A stretch of 6,917 nucleotides of DNA from contig CANIMM010000168.1 of assembly GCA_947468255.1 (NCBI GenBank), positions 1-6,917 of the forward strand, written 5' to 3'. The DNA is from Chitinophagaceae bacterium (GTDB lineage: Bacteria; Bacteroidota; Bacteroidia; Chitinophagales; Chitinophagaceae). Made by a program: the position numbers and the translations under genes. This document shows positions 1-5,437 of this stretch, one piece after another; position 1 is the first letter of the stretch; each line of letters starts with the position of its first letter. The notes under the pieces are model-generated. The model was given only the letters and a program-made list of their open reading frames with translations, had not been told where the DNA came from and made no database searches.

Positions 1-348
1 GATTTTTTTTCTACCATTATAAAATGAAGCTAGTTTCAAAGCATTCTCATTGGCTTCTGCCCCTGAATTGCAAAGGAATAACTGGTAATCAGCTTTACCT
101 GATACCTTTCCCAGTTTTTCGGCCAATTCAACCTGTAATGGTATTTTTATAGAATTAGAATAAAATCCAACTTTATGCAATTGATCCTCCAAACGCTTCA
201 CGTAATGTGGATGTGTGTGGCCGATTGAAATTACAGCATGACCTCCATAAAGGTCGAGGTATTTTTGATTGGTATCATCCCAAACATAAGCACCTTTGGC
301 TTTTACTATGGTGATGTCGTTAAGAGGATATACGTCGAATAATTTCAT
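1..348 (-). CDS. argD: Acylornithine aminotransferase, N-terminal part (cut by window edge)
   Basis: Class III PLP-dependent aminotransferase of arginine synthesis, which converts N-acylglutamate semialdehyde to N-acylornithine with glutamate as amino donor, in the cytoplasm. The ATG at 348 opens 116 codons that run off the left edge. The start MKLFDVYPLNDITIVKAKG, the LDLYGGHAVISIGH segment (about residues 31-44) and the PLP-phosphate loop CNSGAEANENALKLA (93-107) are very close to what I recall of Bacteroides ArgD proteins. The PLP lysine and C-terminal domain lie outside. It follows argC on the same strand after 112 bases and is probably in the same operon. The substrate could be acetyl- or succinyl-ornithine; Bacteroides is known to use succinylated intermediates, but nothing here decides it. 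Other class III aminotransferases are unlikely given the context. Confidence 0.93.
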   Translation of the reverse strand, partial: MKLFDVYPLNDITIVKAKGAYVWDDTNQKYLDLYGGHAVISIGHTHPHYVKRLEDQLHKVGFYSNSIKIPLQVELAEKLGKVSGKADYQLFLCNSGAEANENALKLASFYNGRKKI

Positions 349-400
349 TGAATAATGGGTTATTTTTTTTGACGATTTTTTTATACAATTTTTAATTCGC

Positions 401-431
401 CAGTTTAAAATCAATCAGTTTGAAAATCAGT
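401..431. repeat. Two-copy tandem repeat between argC and argD
   Basis: In the 112-base gap between argC and argD, CAGTTTAAAATCAAT (401-415) is followed directly by CAGTTTGAAAATCAGT (416-431). The copies differ by one inserted G and one substitution. The rest of the gap is AT-rich with runs of T. I see no TAnnTTTG promoter box and no GC-rich terminator, so argD is probably read through from argC. The repeat may be a slipped duplication; a regulatory role is only possible. Confidence 0.45.
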
Positions 432-460
432 CCAGCTAACCTATGCTTATAACCCAGCAA

Positions 461-1444
461 TTAAAATCCAATTGCCTTTAATTTTAAGCCGGCCGTTTCC
501 TCCAGGCCAAACATAATGTTCATATTTTGAACAGCCTGTCCACTAGCACCTTTTAATAAATTATCGATGGCTGAATGAACAACTAGATTTTCTCCTACCT
601 TTTCAAGATGAATGACACATTTATTGGTATTTACAATCTGCTTCAAACAGATAGGCTCTTTACTGACTGTTGTAAAAGGGTGTAGCGCAAAATAATCAGT
701 AAACAAACTATATAATTGATCCAAAGATTCATTGCATTTTAATTGTGAACTTATAAAGATGCCTCTTGCAAAATCTCCCCTCCAAGGAACAAAATTAATT
801 TCGATCATTTTCGAAGGCTCAAGTTGATGAAGGGATTGCAGTATTTCAAAAAGGTGCTGGTGCTCAAGTGTTTTGTATGCCTGTATATTGTTTGCCCTCC
901 AACTAAAATGCGAAGTCGAACTCAGTCCTTGCCCTGCTCCGGTAGAACCCGTGATACCAGTAGAATAAACGTCCTTCAGTAATCCTACTTTTGCCAAGGG
1001 CAATAAACCCAATTGTAAAGCAGTTGCAAAACATCCCGGATTGGCAATATTGCCAGCTAATTTTATCTGCTCTTTATTTAATTCCGGTAACCCGTACACG
1101 AAATTTCTGTTACCAATGGTTGAATGATTTGAAAGCCTAAAATCTTGGCTAAGATCTATCACTTTTATTTTTTCATCAATAACATTCACTGCCAAAAACA
1201 TTTTTGAATCCCCATGACCCAGGCACAAAAAAAGCAGATCAATTTTTTGATCGATTTCAGCTGAGAAAAAAATATTGGTTTCTCCTAAAAGATCCTGATG
1301 AACAGCATATAAGGGTTTACCCGCATTGCTATTGCTCTGAACAAAAACAATCGATACATTTGGATGATTCAATAAAATCCGAATCAATTCGCCACCGGTA
1401 TATCCGGCACCGCCAACAATACCTACTTTGATTTTACTTTCCAT
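461..1444 (-). CDS. argC: N-acetyl-gamma-glutamyl-phosphate reductase
   Basis: NADPH-dependent reductase that converts N-acyl-gamma-glutamyl phosphate to the semialdehyde in the arginine pathway, in the cytoplasm. The protein has 327 residues, normal for the shorter ArgC type. The N-terminal Rossmann motif GIVGGAGYTGGEL is at 8-20. The catalytic cysteine is Cys138 in NPGCFAT. The GSTGAG segment is at 166-171, and a conserved histidine region HQHLFEI at 195-201 fits the catalytic His area. The C-terminal DNLLKGASGQAVQNMNIMFG (294-313) is a family hallmark. The ATG at 1444 lies inside the end of argG, an 11-base overlap that suggests coupled translation. There is no Shine-Dalgarno sequence, as usual for Bacteroidota. 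No key residue is missing. Confidence 0.97.
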   Translation of the reverse strand: MESKIKVGIVGGAGYTGGELIRILLNHPNVSIVFVQSNSNAGKPLYAVHQDLLGETNIFFSAEIDQKIDLLFLCLGHGDSKMFLAVNVIDEKIKVIDLSQDFRLSNHSTIGNRNFVYGLPELNKEQIKLAGNIANPGCFATALQLGLLPLAKVGLLKDVYSTGITGSTGAGQGLSSTSHFSWRANNIQAYKTLEHQHLFEILQSLHQLEPSKMIEINFVPWRGDFARGIFISSQLKCNESLDQLYSLFTDYFALHPFTTVSKEPICLKQIVNTNKCVIHLEKVGENLVVHSAIDNLLKGASGQAVQNMNIMFGLEETAGLKLKAIGF

Positions 1445-2684
1445 TTGTACTTTGTTTTATTTGGTGATAGATCATAGTTTGATTTCCAAATATTTTTGTA
1501 AATCCTCTTACATCCTCACCTGTCCAACCATTGTTCATCTCTCCATATTTCCCAAATTTGCTACTCATCAAATCAAACTTCGATTCGATACCGGTTACCT
1601 GAAAACGATAGGGCATTAAATCCACAAAAACTTTCCCTGTCACGTTTTGCTGAGAACTTTCAAGAAAGGCTTCAACATCTCTCATTACAGGATCGAGTAT
1701 TTGCCCTTCATGTAACCAATTACCATAAAACAAAGCCAACTGATCTTTCCAGTTCAACTGCCACTTGGTTAAAACATGTTTTTCCAACGCATGATGCGCT
1801 TTAATAATTACCATTGGTGCTGCGGCCTCAAACCCAACCCTTCCTTTAATGCCAATGATGGTATCTCCAATATGGATATCCCTTCCGATGCCATAAGCGC
1901 CAGCAATATGTTGTATTTTTTGGATCGCCTGTGTAGGGTGTTCAAATTTTTCACCATCCACAGAACTCAATTCACCCTTTACAAATTCAAGTTCCAAGCT
2001 GCGGGTTTCGGATTCACTTACTTGAGTTGGCCAAGCTTCTTCTGGCAGCATCCCTTTACTGTTGAGCGTTTCCTTTCCACCCACACTGGTTCCCCATAAT
2101 CCTTTATTGATAGAATACACCGATTTTTCGAAATTCATTGCCACCCCTTTAGATTTGAGATAGGCTATTTCTTCTTCCCGACTTAATTTCATATCCCGGA
2201 TGGGCGTAATAATTTCAACCCCTGGAATCATAATATTAAACACCATATCAAATCTTACCTGGTCGTTACCAGCACCGGTGCTTCCGTGCACTACAGCGGA
2301 TGCATTCATTTTTTTCACGTGCTCCGCAATAAACAAGGCCTGGCTCAATCTTTCTGCGCTTACACTTAAGGGATAGGTGTTGTTTTTTAACACATTTCCG
2401 TAAATCAGAAATTTAATGATTTTATCATAATAGCTTTTTACAGCATCGATGGCTTTATGCGTTTTTACACCTAGTCGGTAGGCATGGGCTTCAATTTGCT
2501 CCAATTCAGCATCAGTAAATCCCCCCGTGTTTACCACTACAGAATGGACCTCATACCCTTTTTCTATGGTCAGGTATTTTACACAAAAAGTGGTATCCAG
2601 TCCGCCACTGAATCCCACCACCACTGATCTTTTAGTTGACTGATCTTCCGTTTTTTCGACCGTTAAATTATCATCCATGTTCAT
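1434..2684 (-). CDS. argG: Argininosuccinate synthase, Bacteroidota type
   Basis: Joins citrulline and aspartate to argininosuccinate using ATP, the penultimate step of arginine synthesis. It has 416 residues. The ATP-pyrophosphatase loop SGGLDTT is at 26-32. HGSTGAGNDQVRFD (133-146), SINKGLWGTS (191-200) and the GRDIHIGDTIIGIKGRVGF region (267-285) are diagnostic and closely resemble Bacteroides ArgG. The loop reads TGAGNDQ where many other bacteria have TGKGNDQ; from memory this is normal in the phylum. About 20 charged residues precede the usual start of the fold. The ATG at 2684 (or 2678) is the only ATG start available, although GTG codons at residues 21-23 would give a shorter protein. 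It starts 51 bases after the GNAT gene and overlaps argC by 11 bases. Confidence 0.97.
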   Translation of the reverse strand: MNMDDNLTVEKTEDQSTKRSVVVGFSGGLDTTFCVKYLTIEKGYEVHSVVVNTGGFTDAELEQIEAHAYRLGVKTHKAIDAVKSYYDKIIKFLIYGNVLKNNTYPLSVSAERLSQALFIAEHVKKMNASAVVHGSTGAGNDQVRFDMVFNIMIPGVEIITPIRDMKLSREEEIAYLKSKGVAMNFEKSVYSINKGLWGTSVGGKETLNSKGMLPEEAWPTQVSESETRSLELEFVKGELSSVDGEKFEHPTQAIQKIQHIAGAYGIGRDIHIGDTIIGIKGRVGFEAAAPMVIIKAHHALEKHVLTKWQLNWKDQLALFYGNWLHEGQILDPVMRDVEAFLESSQQNVTGKVFVDLMPYRFQVTGIESKFDLMSSKFGKYGEMNNGWTGEDVRGFTKIFGNQTMIYHQIKQSTNGK

Positions 2685-2735
2685 ATACTTATTTTCACTT
2701 ATTCAATTAAAAAGGCAATACAGCGTATTTCTATA

Positions 2736-3434
2736 TTATTGGGCAAAAAACATTTTCAATAAGGATTTGGAAGCACCGCTGCCCTCTTTTTTTCTAAATA
2801 TACTTAACAACTTACTCTGTTTGATTTTCATGAACCGCTCATACAATTTTGAATTTTGTTTAAAATCCTCCTTGGTTTCTTCGGGTTCAAAATGATCGGC
2901 AGGGTCGTACAACATGGCGGTACACATACAATTTTTCCTTTCCTTGCTCATCAAAATATCGTAGTTGACACAACTTTTGCAACCTGCCCAAAATTCTTCA
3001 TCATCCGTTAACTCCGAATAGGTGACTGGTTCATAGCCAAGGTCTGAATTAATTTTCATTACTGCCAAACCAGTTGTTAATCCAAAAATTTTAGACGTAG
3101 GGTACTTTTCTTTCGAGAGATCAAAGATCTTTCGCTTAATCTGTTTGGCAACGCCACTTTTTCGAAAAGCCGGTGCTACAATCAAACCGCTATTGGCCAC
3201 AAATTGATCATGACCCCATGCTTCAATATAGCAGAATCCTACCCAATCTCCTTCGGGGGTAACCGCAATTACGGCTTTCCCCTCATTGATTTTTGTTTCG
3301 ATATACTCGGGCGATCTTTTGGCAATACCCGTTCCTCGGGCCTTTGCAGAAGACTGCATTTCTTCGGTAATAATGGAAGCGTAATGGCTATCGCTCGGTA
3401 ACGCTGCCCTGATGATAATGTTATTTGTTTCCAA
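2736..3434 (-). CDS. GNAT-family acyltransferase, putative N-acylglutamate synthase
   Basis: GCN5-related acyltransferase heading the arginine genes; it probably acylates glutamate in the first step of the pathway. The frame has no ATG start. TTG at 3434 gives 232 residues beginning METNNIIIRAA, just before the first GNAT strand. TTG at 3464 would add ten residues, but that codon sits within a possible hairpin before a T-run. The acyl-CoA binding motif A is at about 84-99 (LIVAPAFRKSGVAKQI, with RKSGVA as the pyrophosphate loop). A second conserved part, GLTTGLAVMKINSDLGYEPV, is at 118-137. Then come four cysteines, Cys152-x2-Cys155 and Cys169-x-Cys171, which could bind a metal, and a charged tail of about 55 residues. 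It is not a classical ArgA, since it lacks an amino-acid-kinase domain. Similar GNAT proteins in Bacteroides have been proposed as N-acyl- (succinyl-) glutamate synthases. The GNAT call is firm; the substrate is inferred from context. Confidence 0.88.
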   Translation of the reverse strand: METNNIIIRAALPSDSHYASIITEEMQSSAKARGTGIAKRSPEYIETKINEGKAVIAVTPEGDWVGFCYIEAWGHDQFVANSGLIVAPAFRKSGVAKQIKRKIFDLSKEKYPTSKIFGLTTGLAVMKINSDLGYEPVTYSELTDDEEFWAGCKSCVNYDILMSKERKNCMCTAMLYDPADHFEPEETKEDFKQNSKLYERFMKIKQSKLLSIFRKKEGSGASKSLLKMFFAQ

Positions 3435-3446
3435 TTGTATGAAATT

Positions 3447-3475
3447 GAAATAAAAAGTTAGCAATAAAATTGTAA
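3447..3475 (-). terminator. Weak terminator-like hairpin with T-run in the leader
   Basis: On the minus strand TTACAAT pairs with ATTG-C-TAA (3458-3475), giving seven pairs with one bulged C and a three-base loop. It is followed by CTTTTTATTTC (3457-3447). Only one pair is G-C, so the stem is weak and may not terminate transcription. It lies before the preferred TTG start of the GNAT gene at 3434, where an attenuator would be expected. Confidence 0.2.
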
Positions 3476-3497
3476 GAACCAGGTTTTGGAGATTTTT

Positions 3498-3539
3498 TCA
3501 CTGACAGGGGCAGGTTTCAATTGCTCGTCCTATCAGCAA
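3498..3539 (-). promoter_or_regulatory. Leader RNA hairpin upstream of the arginine genes
   Basis: As minus-strand RNA, UUGCUGAUAGG (3539-3529) pairs with CCUGUCAGUGA (3508-3498). This is an 11-bp stem with three G-U pairs and a 20-base loop. In the plus-strand RNA three of these pairs become A-C mismatches, so the structure suits transcription towards the GNAT gene. It is followed by an A-run rather than a U-run, so it is not itself an intrinsic terminator. A smaller exclusive alternative, UUGCU (3539-3535) with AGCAA (3525-3521), shares the 5' arm. The 5' arm begins six bases after three arginine codons. Confidence 0.5.
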
Positions 3540-3571
3540 CCAGGTCTACGTCGGGGAGAAGTATTCGGCAC
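3533..3571 (-). promoter_or_regulatory. Candidate arginine leader-peptide frame
   Basis: A GTG at 3571 opens a 12-codon frame reading VPNTSPRRRPGC and ending at TGA (3533-3535). Three consecutive arginine codons, CGA-CGT-AGA, occupy 3545-3553. They lie in what would be the 5' leader of the arginine operon, and the hairpin 5' arm starts within the last codons. A ribosome waiting at these codons would cover that arm. The same frame is open back to an ATG at 3703, but that lies upstream of the nearer predicted promoter. No ATG exists in any frame between about 3667 and 3470, so initiation would need GTG. Translation is unproven. Confidence 0.3.
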
Positions 3572-3673
3572 TACAATAAAAGTAACAACCCCAATGTTGG
3601 ATTGGCTGAACACGTTTATAATATGATAATAGGTGCTTTTCACTTTAATGTATAAGTATTGTAAATAATTATG

Positions 3674-3709
3674 CAAAAATAAGTGATTTTCAAACCTTAC
3701 CATCAAAAA
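3674..3709 (-). promoter_or_regulatory. Predicted promoter P2 of the arginine operon
   Basis: On the minus strand, TTTTTG (3709-3704) is followed after 22 bases by TATTTTTG (3681-3674). This matches the Bacteroidota consensus TTG/TTTG then TAnnTTTG. Transcription would start near 3667, giving a leader of about 230 bases to the TTG at 3434. Its upstream element is part of the downstream box of P1. Confidence 0.5.
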
Positions 3710-3735
3710 TAACAATAAATTTTAGCTGAAAGCAA
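3704..3735 (-). promoter_or_regulatory. Predicted promoter P1 of the arginine operon
   Basis: On the minus strand, TTG (3735-3733) is followed after 21 bases by TATTTTTG (3711-3704), a full match to the Bacteroidota -7 box. It would start transcription near 3697. It lies just 25-60 bases beyond the GH3 stop codon, so the arginine genes can be transcribed independently of GH3. P1 and P2 share TATTTTTG at 3711-3704. Confidence 0.5.
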
Positions 3736-3760
3736 GTAGCGGGGTAAGCTGGCATTCATA

Positions 3761-5260
3761 TTAGCTATTTTGAAGCCAGGGCTTTAGGCCATCTGCAATT
3801 CCCCTGTCATTACTCAGCCTTGGCACCTTATTTTGCCCACCCAGCTTTCCAATGCTCTTCATATAATCGATAAAGCCATTCTTTTGAACCAAGGAAATAT
3901 GTAGTTGATCTAAAATATTTCCCCTTACCAGGTCATCATAATACACATTCTTTGAGCGTAGCTGATCATCTACCCTTTTGCTAAATGCAACTACATCTGA
4001 AGGGGCTTTTTCAAATTCAATGAACCATTCATGAAAACTTTTACCTTCTTCTTTAGCGATTACAGGTGCCACAGTAAATTCTGTGACCTGAACATTGGAT
4101 TCCAATGCCGCGGCCATCAATGCAGATTCCACTTCTTCACCAATTACATGCTCTCCAAAGGCTGAAATAAAATGCTTCGTTCTACCAGTAACGACTATTC
4201 GATAAGGAGCGGTTGAAACAAACTTAACAGTGTCCCCAATATTGTACCCCCACAAACCAGCGTTATTGTTGACAATCATTGCATAATTCTCCCCCAGCTT
4301 CACCTCTTGCAAGGGCAACCTTGTTGGATGGGCGCTAAATATTTCAGCAGCTGGCACGAATTCAAAAAATATTCCACTATCCGTATTCAACAGCAACCCC
4401 TCCGCATTTTGGGAATCTTGAAAGGCAAAAAAGCCCTCACTTGCCGGAAACAACTCAACACAATCCACCTTCCTTCCAATACTTTCAAATAATTTTGCCT
4501 TGTAAGGTTCAAAGTTTACCCCTCCCTGTACCATGACGCTAAAATCGGGAAACAGATCTCCAATTTTTTTTCCACTCTTTTGTGTAAGCCTATCAAAATA
4601 CATTTGTACCCAAGGAGGAATACCGCTAATCAATGTCATTCGCTGGTGAAGGGTTTCTTCAACGATTTTGTCCAATTTTAATTCCCACTCCTCCACACAA
4701 TTCGTTTCGTAGGAGGGCATTTGATTGGACCGCAAATAATTTGGAATATGATGGTTGACGATTCCACTTAACCTGCCGGTGGGTATCCCCCCCACTCTTT
4801 CAAGGGTAGGTGAGCCACTTAAAAAAATGAGCTTACCATCAGCAAATTTAGTGTTGCCTGTTTCTGCCATATAACACAATAATGCATTACGAGCTGTATT
4901 AATATGATTACTGATGGAATCTTTGCTAATAGGGATATATTTTATGCCGCTAGTAGTGCCGCTAGTTTTGGCAAAATATAATGGCTGCCCTTTCCAAAGT
5001 ACATTGTGCTTACCTTGTTTTATCTTTTCAATATAGGGTTTAAAGGCTTCATAATCCCGGATGGGAACCTGCCTAATAAAATCTTGGTACGATTGAATGT
5101 CTGAAAACCCATGTTCTTTACCAAATTCTGTCTTGGCCCCAGCTTTCATTAGGTATTCAAAAATAGATTGCTGATCTACCAATGCCGTTCCCATTCCCTT
5201 TATTATCTGCTTATGGACGTATCCCGCAAAAGGTTTCGCTAAAAAAGATTTTATCTTCAT
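3761..5260 (-). CDS. GH3 auxin-responsive-promoter family protein (adenylate-forming enzyme)
   Basis: Member of the GH3 branch of the ANL adenylate-forming superfamily. Plant GH3 enzymes adenylate a carboxylic acid such as auxin or jasmonate and conjugate it to an amino acid; the substrate of bacterial members is unknown to me. The 499 residues cover the full family length. Visible motifs are the ATP loop KTSGTTSGIKYIPIS (98-112), FPASEGFFAF (271-280, matching the SEG acyl-pocket motif), WGYNIGDTVKF (337-347) and VTGRTKHFISAFGEHV (357-372). Near the C terminus, GGQNKVPR (474-481) matches the plant QYKTPR motif with its lysine. There is no signal peptide, so it is cytoplasmic. The ATG at 5260 is followed by a basic N-terminal helix. 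It is divergent from mtaB and separated from the arginine genes by a 296-base gap with its own promoters, so a role in arginine metabolism is not implied. I found no convincing promoter for it. Confidence 0.93.
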   Translation of the reverse strand: MKIKSFLAKPFAGYVHKQIIKGMGTALVDQQSIFEYLMKAGAKTEFGKEHGFSDIQSYQDFIRQVPIRDYEAFKPYIEKIKQGKHNVLWKGQPLYFAKTSGTTSGIKYIPISKDSISNHINTARNALLCYMAETGNTKFADGKLIFLSGSPTLERVGGIPTGRLSGIVNHHIPNYLRSNQMPSYETNCVEEWELKLDKIVEETLHQRMTLISGIPPWVQMYFDRLTQKSGKKIGDLFPDFSVMVQGGVNFEPYKAKLFESIGRKVDCVELFPASEGFFAFQDSQNAEGLLLNTDSGIFFEFVPAAEIFSAHPTRLPLQEVKLGENYAMIVNNNAGLWGYNIGDTVKFVSTAPYRIVVTGRTKHFISAFGEHVIGEEVESALMAAALESNVQVTEFTVAPVIAKEEGKSFHEWFIEFEKAPSDVVAFSKRVDDQLRSKNVYYDDLVRGNILDQLHISLVQKNGFIDYMKSIGKLGGQNKVPRLSNDRGIADGLKPWLQNS

Positions 5261-5424
5261 GACCTGTTTTAGAAAGGGATTTTGGAGCCGTTTATATTCA
5301 TTCAGCCTAACCTGAAAATAATTTACTGGTAAAAATAAAGAGTTTTATTGAAACCAGTCAGAATTAAGCGCTTTTTAAGTATGCTTTAAAAAAATTCAAT
5401 TCCAGTTAATTTTAGATGGCTGCT

Positions 5425-5432
5425 TATCTTTG
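5425..5432 (+). promoter_or_regulatory. Predicted -7 box of mtaB; near-leaderless transcript
   Basis: TATCTTTG is a perfect match to the Bacteroidota TAnnTTTG box and ends only five bases before the mtaB ATG at 5438. Transcription usually begins a few bases after this box, so the mRNA would start at or next to the ATG. No clear TTG element is seen about 19-22 bases upstream; that area reads GTTAATTTT. Confidence 0.5.
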
Positions 5433-5437
5433 CCGTA

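Noticed and set aside
1204..2099. Plus-strand open frames opposite argC and argG (for example 1204-1431, 1428-1619 and 1776-2099)
   Set aside because: They lie antisense to clear, complete genes and resemble no family; they are shadows of the coding strand.
3498..3539. The 11-bp hairpin as an intrinsic terminator
   Set aside because: In the sense where the stem pairs fully it is followed by a run of A, not T. The T-run at 3492-3497 on the plus strand lies before the hairpin, not after it.
3533..3715. A 60-codon minus-strand frame upstream of the GNAT gene as a normal protein gene
   Set aside because: It begins at TTG in the predicted promoters, spans both -7 boxes, and its composition (Tyr, His, Asn, Ile) looks like translated AT-rich non-coding DNA. 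Only its last 12 codons are kept, as a leader-peptide candidate.
3434..3760. ArgR-type operator (ARG box) in the arginine promoter region
   Set aside because: No convincing palindrome of the TGAAT-ATTCA type was found near either predicted promoter.
5261..5424. Promoter for the GH3 gene in the divergent gap
   Set aside because: The best minus-strand box, TAATTCTG (5359-5366), has one mismatch and its nearest TTG is 30 bases away, too far for the usual spacing.
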